Shown here piece after piece: positions 1-8,566 of a stretch of DNA of 64,000 bases. Position 1 is the first letter of the stretch. Every line of letters starts with the position of its first letter. The notes below the pieces were generated by a model. The model ran no database searches. It was not told where the DNA came from and was given only the letters and a program-made list of their open reading frames with translations. Both the position numbers and the translations under genes were made by a program. Origin of the DNA: Flavobacteriaceae bacterium (GTDB taxonomy: Bacteria > Bacteroidota > Bacteroidia > Flavobacteriales > Flavobacteriaceae); NCBI GenBank assembly GCA_947448525.1, contig CANFNV010000004.1, forward strand, positions 1 to 64,000, given 5' to 3'.

Positions 1-156
1 GGAAAACTGATCAAACAAATTAGTCCACAGAGCAAAGGTTGGGACGGAACCTACAACGGAAACCTAATGCCTTCAACAGATTATTGGTTTACGGTAGATT
101 ATAGTGAAGCCCAAGCATACAAACAATTTAAAGCACACTTTTCATTAAAAAGATAG
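1..156 (+). CDS. C-terminal end of a T9SS type B sorting-domain protein (partial)
   Basis: Only the last 51 codons are present; the gene begins before the window. The fragment carries the GWDGTYNG motif followed by a YWFTVDY strand and ends in FKAHFSLKR, which is the end of the gliding-motility-associated C-terminal domain (type B sorting domain). Proteins with this end are exported by the type IX secretion system and released or attached at the cell surface. The large protein at 29791-34935 ends almost identically (GHFSLKR), so the two are paralogues at least in their sorting domain. Nothing can be said about the missing N-terminal part. A hairpin terminator follows directly. Confidence 0.9.
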   Translation, partial: GKLIKQISPQSKGWDGTYNGNLMPSTDYWFTVDYSEAQAYKQFKAHFSLKR

Positions 157-179
157 ATTAAAAAAAGGATTTTAAATTA

Positions 180-220
180 AAATGCCCCAAAAAGTTATAT
201 ACTATTTGGGGTATTTTTTA
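180..220 (+). terminator. Rho-independent terminator after the T9SS gene
   Basis: AATGCCCCAAA pairs with TTTGGGGTATT (one G-T pair) around a 14-nt loop, and a run of T follows. It sits 25 nt after the stop codon at 154-156. Confidence 0.8.
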
Positions 221-281
221 TTTGGGCTAATAAAAAAGTGCTTGATTTCTCAAACACTTTATAAATATCAATAAAAAACCA

Positions 282-437
282 TTATTTTTTATCTTCAACT
301 TTTTTGTCTTTTGAACATTTTTTTCCTTTAGCACAACATTCTTTTTTCTCTCCTTCTTTCTTTTGAGTTTCTTGAGCGTTTGCATTAGCAGCAAATAAGA
401 AAGCTGCAACTGCCATCATTGAAATTACTTTTTTCAT
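282..437 (-). CDS. Small secreted Lys/Cys-rich protein, 51 residues
   Basis: A 51-codon frame starts MKKVISMMAVAAFLFAANA and has a clear Sec signal peptide likely cleaved after ANA. The mature part of about 30 residues is mostly Lys, Glu and Gln, with the cluster ECCAKGKKC. The three cysteines (CC plus C) could bind metal or form disulfides, but I know no family for it. A longer frame on the same strand (227-409) overlaps it, but lacks any signal peptide or plausible composition, and this frame is preferred. A TATATTTG box lies 38 nt upstream of the ATG (475-482). Function unknown; periplasmic or secreted location is inferred from the signal peptide. Confidence 0.7.
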   Translation of the reverse strand: MKKVISMMAVAAFLFAANANAQETQKKEGEKKECCAKGKKCSKDKKVEDKK

Positions 438-474
438 TTTTATTGTTTTTAATTATTAATACTTATTTATATTT

Positions 475-482
475 CAAATATA
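475..482 (-). promoter_or_regulatory. -7 box (TATATTTG) of the small secreted protein gene
   Basis: Exact match to the Bacteroidetes -7 consensus TAnnTTTG on the minus strand, 38 nt before the ATG at 437. No clear -33 TTTG at the usual distance. Confidence 0.4.
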
Positions 483-592
483 TAAAAAAATTTATTTTAG
501 AAATCATAAACTTATATTAATTGTTATATTTCTTTAAAAGAGTTAATTTAAAAAAATAATTCAACAGCCTTTCTAAATCATTTAGACCTATT

Positions 593-2002
593 TTATTGCT
601 TTTGGCTAGAAGGACAAACGTAACTTGTCGTTTTAATCCCCGTTTTTTTAATAGCTGCAAAGCCACCTTTAACATCTATTACGTTATGATAGCCGCGCGA
701 TTTAAGAATAGAAGCTGCTATCATGGAACGATATCCGCCTGCGCAATGCAAATAGAAATTTTCTTCTTTTGGAAATTCTGACAAATGATCGTTAATAAAA
801 TCTAATGGAGTAGAAGGGACATCAATAATATGTTCAGCATTATATTCTCCGGGTTTTCTAACATCAAAGAGGAGAACATTTTCTTTTATTTTTTCTTCTA
901 AAATTTCCGCAGAAACAGAAACAATAGTATCTAATTCTTGACCAGCATTTTTCCATGAATCAAATCCTCCTTCAAGAAATCCTAAGGTGTTATCATAGCC
1001 CACTCGAGCCAATCTTTTTATAGCATCTTCCTCTTTCCCTAAGGGAGTGATTAATAGAATAGGTTGTTTATTATCTAAAACTAAACTACCAACCCAAGGT
1101 GCAAATGCGCCATGAATTCCAATAAAAATAGAATTTGGAATATGACCCGTTGCAAAATCTTCTTCTTTTCTAACATCTAAAATTAATGCGTCAGTTTCAT
1201 TAGCAATGATTTCAAAAGTTTTAACATCAAATGCTTTGGCTTCTTTTATAATATCTTCTACATCTCCATACCCTTCTTTATTTAATTTTACATTCATAGG
1301 AAAGTAAGCAGGCGGTGGCAATAAACCGTCAGTAACTTCTTCAATAAATTCTTCTTTTGTCATGTCCGCGCGAAGAGCATAATTGGTAGCTTTTTGATCA
1401 CCAATACTTCCAACGGTTTCTTTGCTTAAATTTTTACCACAAGCACTTCCAGCACCATGAGCTGGGTAAACTATTACATCGTCGGAAAGCGGTATTACTT
1501 TGGCTCTTAGACTATCAAATAATATTCCGGCTAATTGCTCTTGAGTCATATGCGCTGCTTTTTGAGCTAAATCTGGGCGACCTACATCACCCAAAAATAA
1601 AGTGTCACCACTAAAAAGGGCATGGTCTTTTTCGTTTTCATCTTTTAATAGGTAGCATGAACTTTCCATTGTGTGACCTGGCGTATGGAGACAAGTAATT
1701 GTAATGTTTCCAAGATTAAAAACCTCACCATCTTTTGCAATATGAGCTTTAAAACTAGGGTTTGCCATCGGACCAAAAACTATTAACGCACCGGTTTTTT
1801 CGGATAATGTAACGTGACCACTTACAAAATCGGCGTGGAAATGAGTTTCAAAAATATATTTTATTTTGGATTTATTGGCAGATGCTGAATCAATATAGGA
1901 TTGTACTTCCCTCAAAGGGTCAATAATAGCTACTTCGCCATTACTTTCAATATAATAAGCTCCTTGAGCTAGGCAACCCGTATAAATTTGTTCTATTTTC
2001 AT
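593..2002 (-). CDS. MBL-fold / double rhodanese protein (persulfide dioxygenase-like)
   Basis: 469 residues. The N-terminal half is a metallo-beta-lactamase fold of the ETHE1/persulfide dioxygenase type: THFHADFVSGH (His54, His56, Asp58, His63), TPGHTMES (His110), SGDTLF (Asp133) and YPAHG (His182) supply the metal ligands. Two rhodanese domains follow, roughly 260-365 and 370-465. The first has no active-site cysteine; the second has the loop CAGGYRS with Cys420. Such fusions oxidise glutathione or bacillithiol persulfide and move sulfane sulfur; a bacillithiol gene (bshB1) is present at 42374-43090. The gene follows a TauE-type exporter on the same strand (120 nt gap), which suggests that oxidised sulfur (sulfite or thiosulfate) is removed by the neighbour. 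Probably cytosolic. The substrate is an inference. Confidence 0.85.
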   Translation of the reverse strand: MKIEQIYTGCLAQGAYYIESNGEVAIIDPLREVQSYIDSASANKSKIKYIFETHFHADFVSGHVTLSEKTGALIVFGPMANPSFKAHIAKDGEVFNLGNITITCLHTPGHTMESSCYLLKDENEKDHALFSGDTLFLGDVGRPDLAQKAAHMTQEQLAGILFDSLRAKVIPLSDDVIVYPAHGAGSACGKNLSKETVGSIGDQKATNYALRADMTKEEFIEEVTDGLLPPPAYFPMNVKLNKEGYGDVEDIIKEAKAFDVKTFEIIANETDALILDVRKEEDFATGHIPNSIFIGIHGAFAPWVGSLVLDNKQPILLITPLGKEEDAIKRLARVGYDNTLGFLEGGFDSWKNAGQELDTIVSVSAEILEEKIKENVLLFDVRKPGEYNAEHIIDVPSTPLDFINDHLSEFPKEENFYLHCAGGYRSMIAASILKSRGYHNVIDVKGGFAAIKKTGIKTTSYVCPSSQKQ

Positions 2003-2122
2003 TTATGGTTTAATTTTCTAGGTAAAAATAATTAGTTTCTAGGGAATAAAGTATAACTTTTGTTAGTATTTAATAATTAAAAAAAAATCTACTTTATCCT
2101 GATTTAAAATTGTTCGAGAATT

Positions 2123-2923
2123 TTATTTTAAAAGTGTTTCTTTACAGATGATAAAAATTCCCATCGCAAGAACAAACCAACCAAAAACAGATTTAAGTTT
2201 TTCACCATCTATTTTTTTAGAAAGGTAGTTTCCAATTATTATTCCAAAAATTGAGCATGTAGTAAAAATTAAGACTAACCTCCAATCCATAATTTGTTCG
2301 GGTCGAATGTCACCAATAAATCCGATTAACGATTGGGATGAAACTATAAAAAGTGATGTTCCTACGGCTATTTTCATAGGTGTTTTTGCTAAAAATAGTA
2401 AGGCAGGAATAATTAGAAATCCACCGCCGGCACCAACAAAACCAGCTACTAATCCAATGAGAAATCCTTGGATTAGAATGCTAAAATAGTTGATTCTATA
2501 ATCGTTGTTATTTTTTTCTTTTATGGGTTTTATCATTCGTATGGATGCCGTTATCATTACAATGGCAAACACAATCATTAGTAAAACCGATTTGTTTAAC
2601 GTAAATGATTTTGTAGCATATATAACTTCTGGAATACTTGGAACAATAATTTTTCTTGTAATAAATACCGCTATGATAGTTGGAATTCCAAATAACACTA
2701 CTTTTTTGAAATCGACTACTTTTTCTTTTGCTTTTTGAATACCACCAAATAGTGCTGTTGTTCCAACAATAAAAAGTGAATAAGCTGTAGCAATAATGGG
2801 TTCTACTCCCATAATATAAACTAATATAGGAACGGACAAGATAGAGCCACCACTCCCGATTAATCCTAAAGTGATTCCAACAACAATCGCTAAACCGTAT
2901 CCAATGATGTGAGTGATGTTCAT
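2123..2923 (-). CDS. Sulfite exporter TauE/SafE family membrane protein
   Basis: 266 residues, almost entirely hydrophobic, with about eight membrane segments in two related halves. Each half begins with a glycine-rich motif (GLIGSGGSILSVPIL near residue 20 and GFVGAGGGFLIIPALL near residue 160), which is the hallmark of the TauE/SafE family. Members export sulfite, sulfoacetate or related anions across the inner membrane. It lies immediately upstream of the MBL/rhodanese gene on the same strand, so a joint role in disposing of products of persulfide oxidation is likely. The substrate cannot be read from the sequence. Confidence 0.88.
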   Translation of the reverse strand: MNITHIIGYGLAIVVGITLGLIGSGGSILSVPILVYIMGVEPIIATAYSLFIVGTTALFGGIQKAKEKVVDFKKVVLFGIPTIIAVFITRKIIVPSIPEVIYATKSFTLNKSVLLMIVFAIVMITASIRMIKPIKEKNNNDYRINYFSILIQGFLIGLVAGFVGAGGGFLIIPALLFLAKTPMKIAVGTSLFIVSSQSLIGFIGDIRPEQIMDWRLVLIFTTCSIFGIIIGNYLSKKIDGEKLKSVFGWFVLAMGIFIICKETLLK

Positions 2924-2990
2924 TTGTATTTATTTGAATTGCAAAAGGGTAGAATTTGTTTTGTTAATTTATTTCAGTAGTTCTATCAGC

Positions 2991-3446
2991 TTATTTTCTT
3001 AACATTTTCTCATACATTTTTATCCAATCTTCCACAGTTATTCTAGAAAGCAACTCTCCAATTAAATCAAAAGGAATGTCGTCTAGTTTATTAAATCGAA
3101 CACAACTTTTGCCCATATCTAGTTTCGATTTGCAATGCTTTGGATATTCAGTAACAAACCAATCGTATAATTGCTTATCCCCATAAAGTGCCATGTGGTA
3201 AATGTTGATTGAATTTTTTTGCGATGCAATATTAAAAAAAGGTAATGGCAACTCAGGCGTGCAATGATATCCATTAGGATAAATTTCGTGTGGAACTACA
3301 TAACCTAACATTCCATAACTGATCACTTCATTAAATCCTTTTGGAAGTTTTTTTGAGGCGACACTTCGAAGTTTTTCCATAACAATTCTTCTCTCTTCGG
3401 GTAATTCAGCCAAATATTGTTCAGGAGTAGTAGCTTTTGATTGCAT
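2991..3446 (-). CDS. DUF1801 (YdhG-like) domain protein
   Basis: About 151 residues from the start MQSKATTPEQYLAELPEERR. The sequence has the DUF1801 pattern: an N-terminal helix, EVISYGMLGYVVP, LPLPFFNIASQKNSINIYHMALYG, and a closing KSCVRFNKLDDIPFDLIGEL. A longer frame reaches 3503, but a TACTTTTG -7 box (3501-3508) overlaps that codon, so the ATG at 3446 is the supported start. Proteins of this fold are small cytosolic proteins of unknown function, distantly related to iron-chaperone-like YdhG. Transcribed on its own. Confidence 0.8.
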   Translation of the reverse strand: MQSKATTPEQYLAELPEERRIVMEKLRSVASKKLPKGFNEVISYGMLGYVVPHEIYPNGYHCTPELPLPFFNIASQKNSINIYHMALYGDKQLYDWFVTEYPKHCKSKLDMGKSCVRFNKLDDIPFDLIGELLSRITVEDWIKMYEKMLRK

Positions 3447-3500
3447 AAAATTTGGTTCTTTTTGTAACTTTTTTTTAATTTGATAACTAATGTAAGTAAA

Positions 3501-3508
3501 CAAAAGTA
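3501..3508 (-). promoter_or_regulatory. -7 box (TACTTTTG) of the DUF1801 gene
   Basis: Exact TAnnTTTG on the minus strand, 54 nt before the preferred ATG at 3446. It overlaps the upstream in-frame ATG at 3503, which argues against that longer start. Confidence 0.4.
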
Positions 3509-3645
3509 GTAATAAATTTTTTTAATAGATTTACAAACGATTTTTTTCAGCTACCCTTTCTAAATCATAAAATATAAAATCAATAATAATCAAATTTGCG
3601 CAATCAGAAAACAATAAATGATATCAAATAAATAAATTTACCTGT

Positions 3646-4686
3646 ATGAAGAAAATAATTATTTCATTAAATCTAGTTTCGATACTACTTGTTTCTTGTT
3701 CAGGAAGTCAAAGTGCATTAACTTCTAAATCAATTGCTACTCCACTTGATGTTCCAAGTTATGTAAGTTCAATTACTGCTTCCGAATTAAAAACCCACTT
3801 AACCATTGTAGCTTCTGATGAAATGGAAGGAAGAGATACAGGTAGTCCTGGCCAGAAAAAAGCGGGAAGGTACTTAATTGAACACTATAAAATGAATGGA
3901 ATTCCTTATCCAAAAGGAGCTGATAGTTATTATCAAAACGTGCCTGCCGCCTTTATGAATAAAGAGTATAACGAAAACTTACCTGATTCAGAAAATATTT
4001 GGGCATTTATAGAGGGTTCAGAAAAACCTAACGAAATTGTAGTGGTCTCGGCTCATTATGATCATGTTGGAATGAAAAACGGAGAAGTTTATAATGGTGC
4101 CGATGATGATGGTTCGGGAACGGTAGCCCTGCTAGAAATTGCTCAAGCATTTCAAAAAGCTAAAAAAGAAGGTCACGGACCCAAACGTTCTATTTTGTTC
4201 TTGCATATGACAGGCGAGGAGCACGGCTTGTATGGCTCTAGCTATTATTCCGAAAATCCTTTATTTCCTTTAGCAAATACAGTTGCCGATGTAAATATTG
4301 ACATGATTGGTCGTCGTGATGAATTTCATAATGACAATAATAATTATGTTTATTTGATTGGCTCCGATTATTTATCGACAGAGTTATATACTATTTGCGA
4401 ATCAGTTAATACCAAATACATCCATCTCAATTTAGACTATAAATTCAATGATAGAAAAGATCCAAATCGTTTTTATTATCGTTCCGATCATTATAATTTT
4501 GCAAAACATGGAATTCCGGTTGTTTTTTTATTTAATGGAGTGCACGCGGATTACCATAAAGCATCAGATGAAGTGAGTAAAATTGAATTTGATGCCCTAA
4601 CCAAAAGAGCACAACTAGGTTTTTCAATAGCTTGGGAATTGGCCAATCGTGAAGCAAAAATAATAGTTGATAAAGACGGTAAATAA
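3646..4686 (+). CDS. M28 family metallopeptidase, lipoprotein
   Basis: 346 residues. A lipoprotein signal ends at Cys18 (LLVSCSGS). The peptidase M28 core shows the two-zinc ligands: HYDH (His137), GADDDGSG (Asp in 153-155), MTGEEHGL (Glu191/Glu192), NIDMIGR, and a late His in NGVHADYHKASD. M28 enzymes of this aminopeptidase type act on peptides in the periplasm or at the outer membrane, releasing amino acids for uptake. The gene stands alone, converges with the alanine-dehydrogenase-like gene and is followed by a hairpin terminator. Family assignment is firm; the substrate is unknown. Confidence 0.9.
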   Translation: MKKIIISLNLVSILLVSCSGSQSALTSKSIATPLDVPSYVSSITASELKTHLTIVASDEMEGRDTGSPGQKKAGRYLIEHYKMNGIPYPKGADSYYQNVPAAFMNKEYNENLPDSENIWAFIEGSEKPNEIVVVSAHYDHVGMKNGEVYNGADDDGSGTVALLEIAQAFQKAKKEGHGPKRSILFLHMTGEEHGLYGSSYYSENPLFPLANTVADVNIDMIGRRDEFHNDNNNYVYLIGSDYLSTELYTICESVNTKYIHLNLDYKFNDRKDPNRFYYRSDHYNFAKHGIPVVFLFNGVHADYHKASDEVSKIEFDALTKRAQLGFSIAWELANREAKIIVDKDGK

Positions 4687-4710
4687 TTGGATTAACCTTA
4701 TGCAAAATAG

Positions 4711-4741
4711 CTTCGTTTAAATTAATAAACGAAGTTTTTTT
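4711..4741 (+). terminator. Terminator of the M28 peptidase gene
   Basis: CTTCGTTT and AAACGAAG form a perfect 8-bp stem with an 8-nt loop, followed by seven T, 25 nt after the stop codon. Confidence 0.8.
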
Positions 4742-4761
4742 ATGTAAAAAAAAATTAAAAT

Positions 4762-5964
4762 TTATTTTCCATCAACATAATCTTGAAGGTATTTAAAACG
4801 TGTGGTTAGTTTGCCGTTTTCAGTCATTTTAGCTCGTTGTAAAATTCCGTCTTTGTCTCCATTAAAAAATGCTGGAATTACATGTTCCATAAACATCTCA
4901 CCAAATCCTTCACTAGCATCTTTCGGTAATTCGCAAGGTAAATTATCAACAGACATTACTAGAATTGAACCCGGATGGGTGTAGGGCACTTCTTTGTTTT
5001 CTTGTGGTAAATACCCGAAAAAAGGGTCAGCAATTGTTGAAGCTTTTATAGTACAAGCAATCGGACCATCTACATCGCATGAAACATCTGCAACAACTTG
5101 AATTTTGTTTTTGGCAGATTTCAGCATTTCACGAGTTAAAATATCGGGAGCACCATTTCCGTGAAAATGCCCTGCTATAAAGATATCTGCAACTTCAGTG
5201 AATCGAATAAAATCGGAGGTGTATTCTTGTGGGTTTTTATAAAAATCAGACTTGTTACTTACTTTTTCGTCCAAACGCTTATTATATTCTAAAACATCTA
5301 GTTGAGTATAAACAGCCTCGGAATATTTTTTGTTTAAAAAATCAGAAACCGAAACTTCTTTAACTTTCATGCCATCCAAAATTTCTTTAGCACCCATACC
5401 CACTTTTCCGTGACCCGTAAGTACAATTTTAATGTTGGGAAGCGTTTGACGTTTTAATTTAACGATTAAATCATCTTTACTTTTCAAAGTTTCCGCTTTA
5501 GGTAAATGGAACAAGTCATATTTAATTCCGAATCCTCTTAATCCGTTATAAGCTCCAACAATTCCAGCATATCTTCCAAAACCAATTAAACGTTTATTTT
5601 TGGCATCTACAATCGTTTCATGGTCGTACAATTCAATTTTTTTATCTAAAATAGCCACTAATAAATTTCTATTATAGGGTTGAAATTTAATAGTATGTGA
5701 AAAGAAAAAATATTTTTTATTTGGAATCAAAGCATCAATAGGGACTTCTTTAACTCCAAATAACACATCACAATCCGTCATGTTTGTTGTAATTTCCATT
5801 CCTAATTTCCTGTATTGTTCATCTGAGAAAACTCTAATATCTGACGATTCGACTTTTATAATGGCTTCTGGATGCTCTGTTTGCAATCGAACTAATTCTT
5901 CAGGTGTAAATACTACTCTTCTATCGGGTGGATTTTTGCGTTCTTTTATTATTCCAAATTTCAT
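4762..5964 (-). CDS. Alanine dehydrogenase / saccharopine dehydrogenase-like NAD(P) oxidoreductase
   Basis: 400 residues from MKFGIIKERKNPPDRR. The N-terminal domain has the AlaDH/PNT pattern (KERKNPPDRRVVFTPEEL), and a Rossmann segment (IKIVLTGHGKVGMGAKEIL) lies near residues 190-215, so it belongs to the AlaDH_PNT / lysine-forming saccharopine dehydrogenase superfamily. Flavobacterial copies form a separate branch whose substrate is not settled. A longer frame starts at 6030, but a consensus promoter (5989-6019) lies inside that extension, and only the start at 5964 leaves room for a leader (24 nt after the -7 box). Cytosolic. The exact amino-acid substrate is not known. Confidence 0.82.
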   Translation of the reverse strand: MKFGIIKERKNPPDRRVVFTPEELVRLQTEHPEAIIKVESSDIRVFSDEQYRKLGMEITTNMTDCDVLFGVKEVPIDALIPNKKYFFFSHTIKFQPYNRNLLVAILDKKIELYDHETIVDAKNKRLIGFGRYAGIVGAYNGLRGFGIKYDLFHLPKAETLKSKDDLIVKLKRQTLPNIKIVLTGHGKVGMGAKEILDGMKVKEVSVSDFLNKKYSEAVYTQLDVLEYNKRLDEKVSNKSDFYKNPQEYTSDFIRFTEVADIFIAGHFHGNGAPDILTREMLKSAKNKIQVVADVSCDVDGPIACTIKASTIADPFFGYLPQENKEVPYTHPGSILVMSVDNLPCELPKDASEGFGEMFMEHVIPAFFNGDKDGILQRAKMTENGKLTTRFKYLQDYVDGK

Positions 5965-5988
5965 TTCAAGGCGGTTTTTTTTGATCCG

Positions 5989-6019
5989 CAAAAATACCAT
6001 TAACGAAATCGTTTTCAAA
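5989..6019 (-). promoter_or_regulatory. Consensus promoter of the alanine-dehydrogenase-like gene
   Basis: Minus strand: TTTG (6019-6016), 19 nt, then TATTTTTG (5996-5989). Both boxes and the spacing match the Bacteroidetes primary-sigma consensus exactly. It decides the start codon at 5964. Confidence 0.7.
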
Positions 6020-6158
6020 ACTTTTTCCAATAATTAAATGCAATAAAAAATATTCCTATTTATTGGAATATAACAAGTTGACTTTACAATTTATTTATAT
6101 TGTGAAAAACATGTTGATACCTTTATTAAAAAGCCCCTTTTTGACTATTTGGTTTGTT

Positions 6159-6166
6159 TATATTTG
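6159..6166 (+). promoter_or_regulatory. -7 box (TATATTTG) of the serine-hydrolase gene
   Basis: Exact TAnnTTTG, 19 nt before the ATG at 6186, with TTTG at 6140-6143 (a somewhat short 15-nt spacer). It lies inside the longer frame that begins at 6063 and so supports 6186 as the start. Confidence 0.45.
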
Positions 6167-6185
6167 TTTTTCAATTTTAAAATTA

Positions 6186-7373
6186 ATGAAACATTTTCTA
6201 TATAAATTATTGATTTCTTGTTTTGCATTTCTTTTGTTTTCTTGTAATAATAAAAAGGATGCAGAATCAACAGTTAAATTAAACAAAGATGGCATTCCAA
6301 TATTACAATCTTTTGAAGATGAAATGCCGCAATTGACTACAAATTATGTAAATGAAAAAAAACAAAAAGTATCAGCGTTCTTTGATAAAGTCTGGAATAA
6401 AAATGATAATGTAAGTTTTTTAGTAGCTCAAAATGGACAAGTAATTTATGAAAACTATATGGGATTTGCCAATAAGAATAGGGGCGAGAATATTTCTAAA
6501 GAAACACCGCTTCATATTGCCTCAGTTAGTAAGGTATTGACTGCCACAGCAATTTTAATGCTGGTTGATGCCGATAAAATTAAATTAGAGCAAAAAGTAA
6601 CCGAATTTATCCCCGATTTTCCCTATCCCGAAATAACAGTTCAAACCTTATTAAACCATAGAAGTGGCATGAAAAATTATGCCTATTTCACCTATAAAAC
6701 AGGGGTATGGGACAATAATAAAGAACTTACCAATCAAGACATTGTAATGATTATGAAAAACTTTAAAGTTCCTTTAGAGTCTAAAACAAATTCGCGATTT
6801 GCCTATTGCAATACCAACTATGCTATGTTGGCACTAATAATTGAAAAAGTTACGGGGTTAAAATACCCTGATGCTATGCAAGAAATGATCTTTAAGCCCC
6901 TTGGTATGATGCACACTTTTGTATATGAAACTTCAAAACATTTAGGCAAAGTATCACTTTCATATAAAGGTAACATGGATTTGGCAGTTGAATATTTAGA
7001 TGGAATTTATGGTGATAAAAACATTTATTCAACACCAAGGGATTTATTAAAATTTGATATTGCACGCTATTCATCATCTTATTTGAATCCTAATTTACTA
7101 AAAAAAGTATATCAAGGTTACAGCCACGAATGCAAGGGTGAACGTAATTACGGTTTGGGGATTCGCATGTTGGAATTTGATAAAGGCGAACCTTTTTATT
7201 ATCATAATGGGTGGTGGCATGGTAATACCTCTTGCTACATTAACATGCGAAAAGAAAAAGTAACCATGTTCGTGATTTCTAATAAATATACTAAAAAAAC
7301 GTATAAAACTAAAAAATTAGCCCCTTTGTTTGGTGATTATCCATTTAAAACAATTGATGAAACTGAGGAGTAA
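6186..7373 (+). CDS. Beta-lactamase-family serine hydrolase, lipoprotein
   Basis: 395 residues from MKHFLYKLLISC. A lipoprotein signal ends at Cys20 (LLFSCNNKK). The class C beta-lactamase / penicillin-binding fold is shown by the SxxK motif in HIASVSKVLTA (Ser113, Lys116), by the YxN motif in RFAYCNTNYAM and by a C-terminal YHNGWWHG (HxG-like) segment. Flavobacterial relatives are usually esterases or D-Ala-D-Ala-type peptidases rather than antibiotic-hydrolysing enzymes. The extension back to 6063 has no lipobox and contains the promoter, so the internal ATG is chosen. The next gene downstream is tmRNA. The substrate is unknown. Confidence 0.85.
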   Translation: MKHFLYKLLISCFAFLLFSCNNKKDAESTVKLNKDGIPILQSFEDEMPQLTTNYVNEKKQKVSAFFDKVWNKNDNVSFLVAQNGQVIYENYMGFANKNRGENISKETPLHIASVSKVLTATAILMLVDADKIKLEQKVTEFIPDFPYPEITVQTLLNHRSGMKNYAYFTYKTGVWDNNKELTNQDIVMIMKNFKVPLESKTNSRFAYCNTNYAMLALIIEKVTGLKYPDAMQEMIFKPLGMMHTFVYETSKHLGKVSLSYKGNMDLAVEYLDGIYGDKNIYSTPRDLLKFDIARYSSSYLNPNLLKKVYQGYSHECKGERNYGLGIRMLEFDKGEPFYYHNGWWHGNTSCYINMRKEKVTMFVISNKYTKKTYKTKKLAPLFGDYPFKTIDETEE

Positions 7374-7378
7374 ATGTA

Positions 7379-7409
7379 TTGTAATGCAATTAATTTGTTG
7401 GTATCTTTG
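7379..7409 (+). promoter_or_regulatory. Promoter of ssrA (tmRNA)
   Basis: TTG (7379-7381), 20 nt, then TATCTTTG (7402-7409). The box lies 39 nt before the mature 5' end, so the primary transcript probably has a short leader removed by RNase P. Confidence 0.55.
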
Positions 7410-7447
7410 CGTGCATTATTTTTTTTAATAGAATTTTGCAATCACAT

Positions 7448-7843
7448 GGGGTCGACTGGTTTTGACAGCAAGTGGAATTGGACAGTAAGCACGTCGAGCT
7501 TTGTACTTTTAGCTCGTAAATCCGAAGGTACACAATTATAAACGGCGAAGGAAACTACGCTCTTGCTGCATAATCTGAATCATAGTAAGATTAGCCACGC
7601 TCCTACAAGGTAGGAAAGCAGGATTTACCTCGATAGCTTTGGTTTGTGGCGGTCGATAAAGGTGAATCGTAAATATAAACCTAAGAACAGTGTAGCTTTG
7701 GAACTGTTACGAAAATTTAAGAAGATAAGTGTTTTGTGGCTGTTTTTGGCCAAGCAGAATAACGAAAATTTAATCAGAAAATAAGCGTGTAGAAAGCTCT
7801 TCGATTGCTTGTTTGGACCCGAGTTCGATTCTCGGCGACTCCA
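7448..7843 (+). ncRNA. ssrA: tmRNA (ssrA)
   Basis: The 5' end GGGGTCGACTGGTTTTGACA is diagnostic, and GGGGUCG pairs with CGACUCC at the 3' end (7836-7842, one G-U) to form the tRNA-like acceptor stem, with TTCGATTC as the T loop. The tag reading frame is at 7544-7570 and encodes GEGNYALAA followed by TAA, a typical Bacteroidetes degradation tag. The RNA rescues stalled ribosomes and marks the products for proteolysis. CCA is not encoded (ACGA follows CTCC). The 3' end borders an islet that carries a partial copy of this end at 9177-9228. Confidence 0.95.
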
Positions 7844-7854
7844 CGAGTTAAACC

Positions 7855-7887
7855 AATAGCCTCTAAATTTTAGAGGCTATTTTTTTA
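7855..7887 (+). terminator. Terminator of ssrA
   Basis: AATAGCCTCTAAA and TTTAGAGGCTATT form a 13-bp stem with a very short loop, then seven T. Confidence 0.85.
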
Positions 7888-7905
7888 TACAAAAAAAGTA
7901 ATCAC

Positions 7906-8562
7906 TTAAATCAATTCAGATTTAAATTTTTCAATTATATCTTCAATATCTTCTTTAATGAATTCCCAGTATTTCCCTCTAAAACAAATGGGGTTGAATT
8001 CATCATCTGCAAAGTTAAAATTAGTGAAGTTATTTATTAGCAATTCCCTATCGTGAGAGTAGGGATATCTTTGCTCGTGCAAGTCTAACATTTGAGCTAA
8101 ATTATAATTTTCAAAAAGCTCATGTAAATCCCAAAAATCTTTTTTTCGCCCGCCTCTTTGAATCACATCGAGCTTCATGGCAATAATCTCCTCAATAGAA
8201 GCCATTTTAATAGTATCTTCAATTAAAACGGGATGGATAAATTTATCGGTGTAAAAAATATCAAGCTTTATGGTGTTGTCATTGTTCTCTCCTATTAGAT
8301 AAGACTTACCAATTCCGGGTATAGAATTTGAAAAATGATCGACATATGGAAAATTTAATGCTAAATACATTTCAATTGAATCAAAATCAATTTCACCGTA
8401 ATCCACATCACTAAAAAGATCGATATCAATCGATTCTCTATGCCCTACTTGAAGACTCAAGGCAGTACCTCCAACTAATCTAAAACTTGCAAATTCCTCT
8501 GCAGCAATTAATTGTAGCAAGCTCTTTTTCAATAAATCATTTATAGTGTTATAGTAAAGCAT
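7906..8562 (-). CDS. AbiEii/AbiGii-type nucleotidyltransferase toxin
   Basis: 218 residues. The polymerase-beta-like nucleotidyltransferase core is visible as FRLVGGTALSLQ (31-36) followed by RESIDIDLFSD (43-52), with a third acidic segment KLDIFYTD near 98 and the conserved AMKLDVIQRGGRKKDFWDLHELFE near 150. This is the DUF1814/AbiEii family, whose members act as toxins of type IV toxin-antitoxin or abortive-infection systems, probably by adding nucleotides to tRNA acceptor ends. The frame appears complete. The partner gene lies upstream on the same strand, only 4 nt away, and is interrupted by a stop codon (8567-9055), so the toxin may be untranslated, inactive or otherwise tolerated. Confidence 0.85.
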   Translation of the reverse strand: MLYYNTINDLLKKSLLQLIAAEEFASFRLVGGTALSLQVGHRESIDIDLFSDVDYGEIDFDSIEMYLALNFPYVDHFSNSIPGIGKSYLIGENNDNTIKLDIFYTDKFIHPVLIEDTIKMASIEEIIAMKLDVIQRGGRKKDFWDLHELFENYNLAQMLDLHEQRYPYSHDRELLINNFTNFNFADDEFNPICFRGKYWEFIKEDIEDIIEKFKSELI

Positions 8563-8566
8563 TTTG

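Noticed and set aside
227..409. 60-codon minus-strand frame near the window start
   Set aside because: It overlaps the signal-peptide-bearing frame at 282-437 in another phase and has an implausible run of Lys and Leu; the 51-codon frame is the better gene.
5965..6030. Longer start for the alanine-dehydrogenase-like gene
   Set aside because: A consensus promoter with N19 spacing lies inside the extension.
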